DNA of 64,000 bases from Paenibacillus albicereus (GTDB lineage: Bacteria; Bacillota; Bacilli; Paenibacillales; Paenibacillaceae): positions 15,001-79,000 of the forward strand of contig NZ_CP051428.1 in the NCBI RefSeq assembly GCF_012676905.1. The letters run 5' to 3'. Below the pieces are notes generated by a model, which saw nothing but the letters and a program-made list of their open reading frames with translations, was not told where the DNA came from and made no database searches. The translations under genes and the position numbers were made by a program. Of the stretch, positions 52,235 through 61,407 are shown in pieces (the stretch's first letter is position 1; each line of letters starts with the position of its first letter).

Positions 52235-55200
52235 TCAGTACCGATCGCCCGAACGCTCTCCGGACGGCGCGTTCACCGTCACGCGGATCGTCCGCTGCAG
52301 CGAGCCGCCCGGCAGGCTGTTCGCCCGCCAGACAGCGCTGATGACGGCGGAGCCCGGCTTTTTGGCGGTCAGGCGGCCGCTGGCATCGACCGAGACGACA
52401 GCGGGCGCGCTGCTGCCCCAGCGGAGGGCGCTCACGATCTCGCTGGCGAGCGAGGACGGCTGCGCCTGCAGGCCGCTCGTCTTCAGCGGCAGCTGCGCGC
52501 CTTGCTCCAGCGTCAGCGAGGCGGGCAAGGTGAAGTCGCCGATCCAGGCGGTTGTGGAAGCGGAGGAGCGATAGCCGGAATCCAGCTCGATCGAGCTGGA
52601 CACGGTCGCGCTGCCGGCGCCGACCGCAGCCAGCAGCGCCTTGGCCGGCTGGCCGGATTTGGGCGTCAGCGTCGCCCGTTCGGCAGGCGCGCCGCCGAGG
52701 CTCCAGGCCAGAGCGGACAGGCTGCCGCTGTAGGCCGGGCTCCAGCTGGCGGACACGGTCAGCTGCTGGCCTGCGGCGAGCCGCTGCGGCAGCTCGGACA
52801 GCGCCAGCTCCGGCGCGATCACGTCCAGCTCCCGCTCCACCGTGAAGGAGTAGCCCGTCGACATCGTCACGACGGCGGCAGCCGTCGCTTTGCCGCTGCT
52901 TCCGGCAGGCTTCGTTGCCGTCAGCGTGCGGCTGCCGGCGGCATCGCCTTGCAGCGTGCCGGCGCCTTGCGCGGTCCAGCGGACCGTATGCTCAGGCACG
53001 TCGGCCGCAGCGACGCCGTCCCAGCGGAGCGACAGCTGCGTCTGCTCGCCCGGCAGCAGCTCGTTCTTGCCTGCGGCAAGCGTCGGCTTGGCGATGATGC
53101 GCACCGCCTGAGCGGCCTTGGCCAGCTCGATCGGCGGCTCGCCGGCGCGGAGCGGCTGGGTCGCCTTGAGCGCGACTCGTCCGCTGCCGGGCGCAGAGGA
53201 AGCGACGCCAGCCGTCTGGCCGCTGCTGTCCGCAGAGAGGGCCGGCCGGGCGCCGGCATCCGATTCCCAGCTCCACGCGTAGGCTGGCGCTCGTCCGGCC
53301 GCATCGGTGCCGACGGGATGGCGGTCGCCCCAGGAGCGGGTCCATATCGCCTTGCCGTCGCCGGCGACGATGACGGACGGTCCGCTCAGCTGCAGGTCTG
53401 GGGCGACGATGTTCAGTGTAAGTCCAAGAGACTTGTACGAATCGGTTTTCAGTTCACTGTTGAGAACATTGATGCTGGCGTTGAGGGTATACGTTTCAGA
53501 ACTAGACGGGTAGAAGGTCGATGTCCATTCCAAGAGGCCTGGCTTCCGCTGCTTCTCCCGGATGCTTTCCTCGCCGGCCTGCTGAGGGCCGACCGACCAC
53601 TCGACCTGCGCGCCGCTCGGCACCGTGTCGCTCGTCACCTTGGTGAGCAGCGATTTCAGCGGAATCCGGCTGCCCAGCGTGTATTCCTTGCCTCCATCGG
53701 CGGTGGTCAGCGACAAGCCCGGCTGGATGACATGGACCACCGTGCTGGCGCTGAGGCCGGTGAGCTCGTCGAAGACCGTAACGATAGAGTCGCCCTTCGT
53801 AAGTCCGCTTACCATGACGCCGCCGATGACGTTCTCCGCCACCGACACATTGGTCTGCTGGCTCGTCGTCCATTTCAGACCGATGACCGACGCTTCCGCC
53901 GGCTCCATCGCCAGCAGCAGCTTGTAGTTCTGGCCGATCGCGATGTCGACCTCGGCGGGGAGCGAAAGCTTCGTCGGCTTGACGATCGCCTCGAGCGTCA
54001 GGGCGTTGAAGCGGAGCGACGTGCCCGCGCTCTGACCCAGGTTGCGGTACGTCAGCGTCGCCTGGTCAAGCGGCAGCTTGCCGATCGCGGCGGCCTTGGC
54101 CGTAATCGAGAACGGAATCGGCGCCGCCGTGTAGCGCGTGCCGTCGCCGGCCGGATCGGCGGCGTAGCGGATGTCGGGCAGCGTGCCCGTCACCGTGTAG
54201 CCGCCGGCGAGCGAGCCGCTCTTCTGGAAGCCGGCGGGGAGCGAGACCGGCTCCAGATTCGGAGGCAGCTTCTCCTGGAACACCGGAGCCGCGATGACGA
54301 GATCGTTCTGGCCTCTGGCCGCCGTCACCGGTTGCGGGCGCACGACGTAGCTCAGCGTGAAGTCCTTGCCTTTCTCAACATAGGCGTCCTTGAACGTGCC
54401 GGATGCGGAGCGGTCGACCTGCAGGCCGGCCGTCACGGGCCGGACGACGACACGCACCGACTCGGTCGAAAAAGCGCCTTGCCGGTCGGTCGCCGTGATG
54501 CGGACGGTCAGGTCTCCGCCCTTGGGCAGCGGATTCGGATACGACTCGGAGACGAGCGTCCCCGACAGCAGCGAGGCGTTGTCGGACATCGTCCGGACGA
54601 CCGGCCTGCCATCCTCGCCCGTGTACAGGAACTCCACCTTGGCGCTGATCCGGCGGTCCTTGTAGTCGGGGTCCTCGGCGGTGAAGCTGACGGGAATCTG
54701 CTGGTAATGCGGAATGAAGTTGCCGGCCTGGTCCGAATAAGCGGCAGGAGCGTGGACGGACAGCTCCGGCTTATGGTTGGAGCCCATGTACGCGCGGTAC
54801 ATCGTGTTGACGAACAGGCGCTGCTCCCAATCGGGGAACGTGCCGTTGTCGCCCTGATGGCCGGTGCCCGAGTAGGTGACGTTGCCTTTGGAATACGTGT
54901 AGTAATGGTTCCAGCTGTCGCTGTTGTCCCGCGTGCCGCCGGTGATGTTGTACCACGTCACGAGCGTCGGGTCCTCCAGATCGAGCATATAGTACTGGTC
55001 ATGCGTCGTCGCGACCCTGGGCGTGCCGGCGTCGAGGTTGAACGGATAGCGGGTGAGCAGGCCGTCGTTGACCTTGGCGACGGTCGTCGACGTCTGCGGC
55101 GCGCCGAGTCCGATGTTCGTCTGGATGCCGGTCTGACCGGTCGCTTCTTTGAAATTCCGCGTCCAGACGTTGTCGGTCGTGCCGCTGGCGATGTACACCG

Positions 55201-56470
55201 TGTCATGGGTGAACATGACGCTCTGTCCGGTCTGGATGAAGTCCTTGACGGCTTTGGCCGCCGTCTCGCTGATCGGGGCGCTGCCGTTGTAGGAGTCCTT
55301 GAAGCCGAAGATCAGCATGTCGTACTTGCCGCCGATGGAGTCGTACCCGAACGGGCCGCCCTTGGTGTTGAACGCCTGAATCGTGGCTGTCTTCAGCGTG
55401 ATCCGGTAGTCGTCGGTGCTCAGATAGCTCTGCTTCAGCACGGTATCGTTCGTGAGGGCGCTTTTGTCGTTTCCAGGCAGCACCTGAAGCACGCCGATCT
55501 CCGTCTGCCGGTCGCGGAAGCGGATGGCGCCGGAGGCGTAGCTTTTCAGCCCGGTCTCGATCTCGACCAGCTCCAGCTTCCAATAGTACAGCCCGGAGTA
55601 GCCGCGCGGCATGCGGTAGCGCAGCTCCCCGGATGGTCCGGCGGCGTCGGACGTGGCGACGACCTGCTCCGCCTGGAAGCGCAGCGAGGAATCCAGGTTG
55701 AGGTACAGATTGGCGCGCAGGCGGGACGACTCCGGCTGCGAATAGCGGAAGACGAGCGTGTCTCCGGCGCGATACATGGAGGACGGATCGGTCAAGTAGT
55801 CGGTCGGAGCCGCAGTCACTTGAAGCTGCGGCCGCAGCGCGAGCAGGCGCGCGTACCGGTCCTGCTTCAAGGTGGAGGCGATCGCCTTCAGCCCTTGCTG
55901 GTCGAGGAACAGCACGTTGTCCCGCTGATTCCCGCTCTCCTGATAAGGGGAGAACTTCGACTTGAGGATGCCGGACTTGCCGTCAGGAGTCGCAGGCTGA
56001 TACAGCAGGCCGTCGGCCGTCGCCCTGTCGCTGTACAGCATCACGAGCAGGCCGCGGTTGACGTAGCCGTCGATCAGCTCCTGGGCCTTGAGGTTCGTGA
56101 TGTCGTTGAGCTTCTTGGACGTGTCATGCGCCGCATTGCGGGCTTCGGGCGTGGCCAGAAGGGTCATCGACTCGGGATTGTACTTGCCCTTGCCGATGTA
56201 GACGGCGTCGTACAGGCCGTCGATATCGGTGCGGGAGGCGACGAACGTCTTCATCTTCATCGTCGTGATGTCGTAGCTCGTGGTGCCGAGCAGGGCTTTC
56301 AGGTCCGACGTGCCGTTGTCCGTGATCTCGAGCACGCGGATCTTGGCGGCGGATGCCGCCGCAGCCGAAGGGACAGCCGGCGGCCAGAGAGACAGCAGCG
56401 ATGCCAGCAGCAGCAGAATCGCCATAGGGGCGCAGAGCGCGGAGCGGAGACGGGCGGCCATAGGGTGCAT
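52235..56470 (-). CDS. Giant secreted DUF5057-type protein with Ig-like repeats
   Basis: Encodes about 1411 residues. A signal peptide (APMAILLLLASLLSLWPPAV ending near PSAAAASA) directs export. Residues about 45-570 match the DUF5057 type seen in Paenibacillus-like surface proteins (RVLEITDNGTSDLKALLG, YDMLIFGFKDSYNGSAPIS, TYSKGNVTYSGTGHQGDNGT). From about 570 to the end lie several beta-sandwich modules; the last is Big_2-like (APAVVSVDASGRLTAKKPGS). No LPXTG or membrane anchor is seen, so attachment is unknown. Start: ATG at 56470 follows GGAGGTAG closely; ATG at 56461 is possible. It sits antisense within the type IV pilus locus, suggesting a linked adhesion role (inference). Confidence 0.85.
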   Translation of the reverse strand: MHPMAARLRSALCAPMAILLLLASLLSLWPPAVPSAAAASAAKIRVLEITDNGTSDLKALLGTTSYDITTMKMKTFVASRTDIDGLYDAVYIGKGKYNPESMTLLATPEARNAAHDTSKKLNDITNLKAQELIDGYVNRGLLVMLYSDRATADGLLYQPATPDGKSGILKSKFSPYQESGNQRDNVLFLDQQGLKAIASTLKQDRYARLLALRPQLQVTAAPTDYLTDPSSMYRAGDTLVFRYSQPESSRLRANLYLNLDSSLRFQAEQVVATSDAAGPSGELRYRMPRGYSGLYYWKLELVEIETGLKSYASGAIRFRDRQTEIGVLQVLPGNDKSALTNDTVLKQSYLSTDDYRITLKTATIQAFNTKGGPFGYDSIGGKYDMLIFGFKDSYNGSAPISETAAKAVKDFIQTGQSVMFTHDTVYIASGTTDNVWTRNFKEATGQTGIQTNIGLGAPQTSTTVAKVNDGLLTRYPFNLDAGTPRVATTHDQYYMLDLEDPTLVTWYNITGGTRDNSDSWNHYYTYSKGNVTYSGTGHQGDNGTFPDWEQRLFVNTMYRAYMGSNHKPELSVHAPAAYSDQAGNFIPHYQQIPVSFTAEDPDYKDRRISAKVEFLYTGEDGRPVVRTMSDNASLLSGTLVSESYPNPLPKGGDLTVRITATDRQGAFSTESVRVVVRPVTAGLQVDRSASGTFKDAYVEKGKDFTLSYVVRPQPVTAARGQNDLVIAAPVFQEKLPPNLEPVSLPAGFQKSGSLAGGYTVTGTLPDIRYAADPAGDGTRYTAAPIPFSITAKAAAIGKLPLDQATLTYRNLGQSAGTSLRFNALTLEAIVKPTKLSLPAEVDIAIGQNYKLLLAMEPAEASVIGLKWTTSQQTNVSVAENVIGGVMVSGLTKGDSIVTVFDELTGLSASTVVHVIQPGLSLTTADGGKEYTLGSRIPLKSLLTKVTSDTVPSGAQVEWSVGPQQAGEESIREKQRKPGLLEWTSTFYPSSSETYTLNASINVLNSELKTDSYKSLGLTLNIVAPDLQLSGPSVIVAGDGKAIWTRSWGDRHPVGTDAAGRAPAYAWSWESDAGARPALSADSSGQTAGVASSAPGSGRVALKATQPLRAGEPPIELAKAAQAVRIIAKPTLAAGKNELLPGEQTQLSLRWDGVAAADVPEHTVRWTAQGAGTLQGDAAGSRTLTATKPAGSSGKATAAAVVTMSTGYSFTVERELDVIAPELALSELPQRLAAGQQLTVSASWSPAYSGSLSALAWSLGGAPAERATLTPKSGQPAKALLAAVGAGSATVSSSIELDSGYRSSASTTAWIGDFTLPASLTLEQGAQLPLKTSGLQAQPSSLASEIVSALRWGSSAPAVVSVDASGRLTAKKPGSAVISAVWRANSLPGGSLQRTIRVTVNAPSGERSGDRY

Positions 56471-56777
56471 CTACCTCCAGAATAGAATGGAAAAATGAGA
56501 TGAAGGACATAGTTCATATAGACTAATTTTAGATAGTCCGATTATAATCGATTCGACACAAGAAAAACACATTTTGGAAGTTAAAGCTTTTATTTTATTC
56601 TCATATTGAAATAAAAAGACGATAATTATTGAATATACGATAGGAAACAGTTGATTTATGAGAAATCATTCATTTCTTTTTAAGATTGAGACTAAAGGCC
56701 TAAACTTATCGATATTTCCTTTCGATAATAGGAGGACAAGCCGCAAGGACGGGCAGAGAGAGAGGCGGGGAAGCGAG
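56471..56777. other. AT-rich divergent intergenic region before pilB
   Basis: This 307-bp stretch is far richer in A and T than its surroundings and must hold the divergent promoters for the giant surface protein gene and pilB. I see an imperfect palindrome TTATCGA/TCGATAA (near 56705-56728) just before the pilB leader. No consensus promoter stands out with confidence, and I recognise no riboswitch. Confidence 0.5.
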
Positions 56778-58442
56778 ATGAACGGGGCAAGGAAAAGGCT
56801 CGGCGACCTGCTGGTCGAGAGCGGCGTCATTACGGAGACGGAGCTGCAGGAGGCGTTGCGGGAGCAGGGCCGGACGAAGCAGAAGCTGGGCGACCTGCTC
56901 ATCGCCCAAGGCTACATGACGGAGCAGCAGCTGATCGAGGTGCTGGAATTCCAGCTGGGGATACCGCATGTGAGCCTGTTCAAGTACCAGATCGATCCTT
57001 CCATCGCCCAGATCATCCCGGAGAGCCTCGCGCGCCGCTATCAGGTCATCCCGCTTCACAAAGAGGGCGGCAAGCTGATGGTGGCGATGGCCGATCCGCT
57101 CGACTACTTCGCGATCGAGGAGCTGCGGATGAGCACCGGCTTCCGGATCGAGCCGGCGATCTCCACCAAGGAGGAGCTGCAGCGCGCCATCGCTCGCTTC
57201 TACGGCCTGCAGGACTCGATGAGCCAGATCATGGGCGAGCTGCCGACGCAGGACGAGATCGGCGAGATGGAGATCACCGACGAGGACTCCCCGGTCGTGC
57301 GCCTCGTCAACGGCATGATCCAGCAGGCGGTGCAGCTGCAGGTGTCGGACATCCATGTCGATCCCGGCGAGACGCAGGTGCTCATCCGCTACCGGCTCGA
57401 CGGCGAGCTGCGCACGGAGCGCGTCATTCCCAAGGCGATGCAGGGCTACATCACGGCGCGGCTCAAGATCATGGCCAAGCTCAACATCGCCGAGCGGCGG
57501 CTGCCGCAGGACGGCCGCATCAAGATGCAGGTCGACTACCGCACGGTCGACATCCGGATCTCCTCGCTGCCGACGATCCACGGCGAGAAGCTCGTGCTGC
57601 GGATCCTCGATCTGAGCGTCGGGGTCAAAGGCATCGAGCAGCTCGGCTTCAGCGCGGACAACTACCGGCTGTTCAAAGGCATGGTCGAGTCGCCCTACGG
57701 CATCGTGCTGCTCACCGGGCCGACCGGCAGCGGCAAGACGACGACGCTGTACTCGGCGCTGCAGCATCTGAACCGGGACAGCGAGAACATCATTACCGTC
57801 GAGGACCCGGTGGAATACCAGCTGGAGGGCATCAACCAGGTGCATGTGAATCCGGCGATCGGGCTGACGTTCGCCGCCGGGCTGCGCTCCATCCTGCGCC
57901 AGGACCCGAACATCGTCATGGTCGGCGAGATTCGCGATTCGGAGACGGCGGAGATCGCCATCCGGGCGTCGCTGACGGGCCATCTCGTGCTGTCGACGCT
58001 GCATACGAACGATGCGGTCAGCACCGTGACCCGGTTCCGCGACATGGGGATCGCCAGCTACCTGATCGCCAGCTCTCTCGTCGGCGTCGTCGCGCAGCGG
58101 CTCGTGCGGCGGATCTGTCCGGATTGCCGACGCGCGCATGAGCCGACGGAGCAGGAGCGGATCCTGCTGCGCAGCTACGGCATCGAGACGGACGTTCTGC
58201 ATCGCGGAGCTGGCTGCGGCAGCTGCAGCAAGACCGGCTACCGCGGCCGGATCGCGATCCATGAGGTGTTGGCCATCACGGACGAGCTGCGCCGGATGAT
58301 CGGCGACGACGCTTCGGTGCTCGAGCTGCGGGCGGCCGCGGAGCGGGCCGGCTTGGCCGGGCTGCTGCAGGACGGCATGGACAAGGTGCTGCAGGGGCAG
58401 ACGACGGTGCAGGAAGTGATGCGCGAGGCGGCTATGCGCTGA
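56778..58442 (+). CDS. pilB: PilB, type IV pilus extension ATPase
   Basis: Encodes 554 residues from ATG at 56778. The N-terminal MshEN-type domain (KRLGDLLVESGVITETELQE, GDLLIAQGYMTEQQLIEVLE) may bind c-di-GMP or regulators. The GspE core has Walker A LLTGPTGSGKTTTLYSALQ (near 313), the Asp box, Walker B VMVGEIRDSETAEIAIRASL and the His box STLHTNDAVSTVTR. A zinc knuckle CPDC and CGSC (near 452-490) is diagnostic of PilB/GspE rather than PilT. It powers pilus assembly with PilC. The upstream in-frame extension is AT-rich leader without a ribosome site. Confidence 0.95.
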   Translation: MNGARKRLGDLLVESGVITETELQEALREQGRTKQKLGDLLIAQGYMTEQQLIEVLEFQLGIPHVSLFKYQIDPSIAQIIPESLARRYQVIPLHKEGGKLMVAMADPLDYFAIEELRMSTGFRIEPAISTKEELQRAIARFYGLQDSMSQIMGELPTQDEIGEMEITDEDSPVVRLVNGMIQQAVQLQVSDIHVDPGETQVLIRYRLDGELRTERVIPKAMQGYITARLKIMAKLNIAERRLPQDGRIKMQVDYRTVDIRISSLPTIHGEKLVLRILDLSVGVKGIEQLGFSADNYRLFKGMVESPYGIVLLTGPTGSGKTTTLYSALQHLNRDSENIITVEDPVEYQLEGINQVHVNPAIGLTFAAGLRSILRQDPNIVMVGEIRDSETAEIAIRASLTGHLVLSTLHTNDAVSTVTRFRDMGIASYLIASSLVGVVAQRLVRRICPDCRRAHEPTEQERILLRSYGIETDVLHRGAGCGSCSKTGYRGRIAIHEVLAITDELRRMIGDDASVLELRAAAERAGLAGLLQDGMDKVLQGQTTVQEVMREAAMR

Positions 58443-58560
58443 CGACGGAGAATGGAGCGTCCGAGGCGGAGGCAGGGCGCCGGCGCGCCAGGCTCGGCCG
58501 GCTTCATGCGGGGAACCGCATGAGGCTGCGCCTGCAAGTGCAAAAGGAGGCTGGACCGAC

Positions 58561-59610
58561 ATGAACGAACCGCAGGGACTGCTGCGGGAGCTGCTGCGCG
58601 AGGCCCGCGAGCGGGGCGCCTCGGATCTGCATCTCGCGTCCGGAGCGCCGCCGCTGCTGCGGATTGACGGCATGCTGACGCCTGCCGAGGCGCAGGCGGC
58701 GCCGCTCGGGCGCGAGCAAGCGCAGGCGCTGCTGCTGCCGCTGCTCGGGGAGAGGCTGGAGCGCTTCGACGCCGAGGGCGAGGCCGACCTCGCGTGCGAG
58801 GAGGACGGCTGCCGGTACCGGCTGAACGTGTTCCGCCGCCTCGGCGGCCTCGGACTGGCGGCGCGCGTGCTGCCGTCGGCGACGCCGACGCTCGAGGAGC
58901 TCGGCCTGTCGCGCGTGCTGGTGGACTGGGCGCAGCGGCGGCAAGGGCTGCTGCTCGTCACCGGCCCGACTGGCAGCGGCAAGTCGTCCACGCTGGCCGC
59001 GCTTGTCGGCCACCTGAATCGGACGCGCAGCCAGCATATCGTCACGCTGGAGGACCCGATCGAGCATGTGTACGAGCAGGGTCTCTCGCTGATCGACCAG
59101 CGGGAGGTCGGCCGCGACACGGCCAGCTTCGCCAGCGGCCTGAGGGCCGCGCTGCGGCAGACGCCGGACGTCATCCTCGTCGGCGAGATGCGCGACGCGG
59201 AGACGATGGCCGCCGCCCTGACGGCGGCGGAGACGGGGCATCTGGTGCTGTCCACGCTCCATACGGCGGACGCGCCGCAGGCGGTCGACCGGATCGTCGA
59301 TGCGTTCGGGGCGGACCGGCAGGGGCAGATCCGCTCGCAGCTCGCCTCGTTGCTCATCGGCGTGCATGCCCAGCGGCTGGTGCGCCGCGCGGGCGGACGC
59401 GGGCGCGTCTGCGCGGCGGAGATTCTCGTCAACACGCCGGCCGTCGCCAACCTGATCCGGTCCGAGAAGGTCCATCAGCTGCGCGGCGTCATGCAGACCG
59501 GCCGGCAGCAGGGCATGGCGACGCTGGAGAGCAGCGTGCAGGAGCTGCTGCGCCAAGGCGCGGCCGATCCGGCCGACGCCAGAGCCTGCCTGCAGGAGAG
59601 AGGGGAGTAG
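58561..59610 (+). CDS. pilT: PilT, type IV pilus retraction ATPase
   Basis: Encodes 349 residues. Walker A LVTGPTGSGKSSTLAALVGH (near 136), VTLEDPIEHVYEQGLSLIDQ, Walker B ILVGEMRDAETMAAALTAAE, STLHTADAPQAVDRIV and the PilT C-terminal AxxNLIR motif (AVANLIRSEKVHQL). It lacks the zinc cysteines of PilB. It drives pilus retraction, so twitching motility or DNA uptake is plausible. ATG at 58561 has AAAAGGAGG upstream. A 118-nt gap separates it from pilB, and the GTG of pilC follows 3 nt later. Confidence 0.94.
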   Translation: MNEPQGLLRELLREARERGASDLHLASGAPPLLRIDGMLTPAEAQAAPLGREQAQALLLPLLGERLERFDAEGEADLACEEDGCRYRLNVFRRLGGLGLAARVLPSATPTLEELGLSRVLVDWAQRRQGLLLVTGPTGSGKSSTLAALVGHLNRTRSQHIVTLEDPIEHVYEQGLSLIDQREVGRDTASFASGLRAALRQTPDVILVGEMRDAETMAAALTAAETGHLVLSTLHTADAPQAVDRIVDAFGADRQGQIRSQLASLLIGVHAQRLVRRAGGRGRVCAAEILVNTPAVANLIRSEKVHQLRGVMQTGRQQGMATLESSVQELLRQGAADPADARACLQERGE

Positions 59611-59613
59611 CGC

Positions 59614-60822
59614 GTGGCGCAGTTTCAGTATCATGTCAAAAGCTCCGCCGGCAAGCAGCTGAAAGGCATGCTGACGGCAATGGACAAGTCGTCGGCGGTC
59701 GAGGAGCTGCGCCGCCGCGGGCTTGTCGTCCTGTCGCTGGAGGAGCATCGCAGTTCGCTGCTGCAGATGGACATCTACATCGGCAATCCGGTGAAGCCGG
59801 CTCATTTCATCGTCTACTGCCGGCAGTTCGCCACGCTCGTCCGCGCCGGCGTGCCGATCGTCCAGGCGACGGACATCCTGTCCCAGCAGACGGAGAGCAA
59901 GCCGCTTCGCAAGGCGCTGCACGACGTCCATGCCTCGCTGCTGCGCGGCAGCAGCTTTTCCCAGGCGGCGCTGGAGCATAAGCGGATCTTCCCGGTCATG
60001 TTCACGAGCATGATCCGGGCGGGCGAGGAGTCGGGCGACCTAGAGGGGACGCTGGAGCGGCTGGCGACGTTTTTCGAGAAGGGGCATGTGACGCGGGAGA
60101 AGATCAAGTCGGCGCTCACCTATCCGGTCATCGTCGGACTGCTCGCTATCGCGGCCGTCGTCTATCTGCTCAAGGCGATCGTGCCGCAGTTCGTCAGCAT
60201 GTTCGAGTCGATGAACGCGGAGCTGCCGGCGATCACCAAGGTCGTCATGGCGCTCAGCGCCAGCATCGAGAACGAATGGTACCTGTGGCTCGGGGCGGCG
60301 GTGCTGCTGCTGGCGCTGCTGCTTGGTCTCAAGCGGACGCAGCGCGGCGCCTATGCGCTCGACTACGTCAAGCTGAAGCTTCCGGTGTTCGGCAAGCTGC
60401 AGCAGAAAGGGGCGATCGCCCAGGTGTCGCGCACGCTGTCGTCGCTGTACGCGAGCGCCGTGCCGATGCTGCAGTCGCTGCAGATCGTCGAGGAGGCGGT
60501 CGGCAACCGCGTCATCGCCCGCTACTTGCGGCTGAGCGCCGACTCGCTGCGGCGGGGCAATCCTTTGTCGGAGCCGCTCAAGCAGTCGTGGGTGTTCCCG
60601 CCGCTCGTCACGCAGATGATCGCGGTCGGCGAAGAGACGGGCGCGCTCGACGAGATGCTGGCCAAGGTGGCCGACTTCTACGAGATGGACGTCGACAACA
60701 CCGTCGACCGGCTCAAGTCGCTTATCGAGCCGCTGCTCATCGTCTTCCTGGCCGGCGTCGTCGGCCTGATCGTCGCGGCGATCATGCTGCCGATGTTCAG
60801 CTTGTACGGGCAGATGGGCTAG
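59614..60822 (+). CDS. pilC: PilC, type IV pilus inner-membrane platform protein
   Basis: Encodes 402 residues from GTG at 59614. It has the two GspF repeats: FIVYCRQFATLVRAGVPIVQ and ISRTLSSLYASAV-type AIAQVSRTLSSLYASAVPML, each followed by a membrane hairpin; IRAGEESGDLEGTLERLATF and IAVGEETGALDEMLAKVADF are the paired GE-rich motifs. The end LIVAAIMLPMFSLYGQMG is typical. PilC links the PilB/PilT motors to the pilus. The 52-bp repeat array starts right after its stop codon. Confidence 0.94.
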   Translation: MAQFQYHVKSSAGKQLKGMLTAMDKSSAVEELRRRGLVVLSLEEHRSSLLQMDIYIGNPVKPAHFIVYCRQFATLVRAGVPIVQATDILSQQTESKPLRKALHDVHASLLRGSSFSQAALEHKRIFPVMFTSMIRAGEESGDLEGTLERLATFFEKGHVTREKIKSALTYPVIVGLLAIAAVVYLLKAIVPQFVSMFESMNAELPAITKVVMALSASIENEWYLWLGAAVLLLALLLGLKRTQRGAYALDYVKLKLPVFGKLQQKGAIAQVSRTLSSLYASAVPMLQSLQIVEEAVGNRVIARYLRLSADSLRRGNPLSEPLKQSWVFPPLVTQMIAVGEETGALDEMLAKVADFYEMDVDNTVDRLKSLIEPLLIVFLAGVVGLIVAAIMLPMFSLYGQMG

Positions 60823-60830
60823 GCGGGTTA

Positions 60831-61350
60831 TGAGGCGCTTCGGCGGGGCAGCTGTGCGGAATTACGCGGAGCAGCTCGGGTGTTGGAGGCACGATGGCGG
60901 TGGAGTTGCGCGGAAAAACCGAGTAACTGGGTGGTTGGAGGCACGGTGGCGTGGCAGTTGCGCGGAAAAACCGAGCAACTGGGTGGTTGGAAGCACGGTG
61001 GCGGTGGAGTTGCGCGGAAAAACCGAGTAACTGGGTGGTTAGAGGCACGATGGCGGTGGAGATGCGCGGAAAAACCGAGTAACTCGGGTGTTAGAGGCAC
61101 GATGGCGTGGCAGTAACTCGAAAAAACCGAGTAAAAGGGAGCTCCGGAATGCCGAACAGGAGAATTAACTCGAAAAAATCGAGTTAAAAGGTGCCCGGAG
61201 GCGCCGAACCGGAGCGTTAACTCGAAAAAATCGACTTAACAGGTGCTTGAGAATGCCGAACAGAGCCATTAACTCGAAAAAATCGACTTACGTGTTCTAG
61301 GTAGCATGCAACAGGGCCATTTAACGCTACTTTTCGTGGTCTAGCAGGGC
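60831..61350 (+). repeat. Array of about ten 52-bp tandem repeats, each with an A-loop hairpin
   Basis: Units begin every 52 bp at 60831, 60883, 60935, 60987, 61039, 61091, 61143, 61195, 61247 and (decayed) 61299. The first and last are degenerate. Units 2-5 share GCGCGGAAAAACCGAGTAAC; units 6-9 have TAACTCGAAAAAATCGAGTT-like cores. In all middle units the core folds into a stem with an AAAAA loop; in the unit at 61143 the stem TTAACTCGA/TCGAGTTAA is perfect. No open reading frame of note and no unique spacers are present. The array fills the gap between pilC and the major prepilin gene. Confidence 0.9.
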
Positions 61351-61407
61351 ATGCGGTGAACCCTGGATGCCCTGAGGAATAATTAATCTTATCTAGGAGG
61401 AGTTAAT

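Noticed and set aside
52208-56485. A 1425-codon open frame on the plus strand opposite the giant surface protein
   Set aside because: Its translation is a low-complexity Arg/Gly/Ala-rich product with no domain, while the minus strand gives a signal peptide and recognisable domains.
56471-56777. c-di-GMP riboswitch in the pilB leader
   Set aside because: Such switches precede some clostridial pilin genes, but I could not find the required GEMM core elements in this AT-rich leader.
56706-59450. A 914-codon open frame antisense to pilB and pilT
   Set aside because: PilB and PilT motifs are complete on the plus strand; the antisense product is Arg/Ser/Pro-rich low complexity.
60831-61350. CRISPR array
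   Set aside because: The 52-bp units are contiguous tandem copies with no unique spacers, and no cas gene is nearby.
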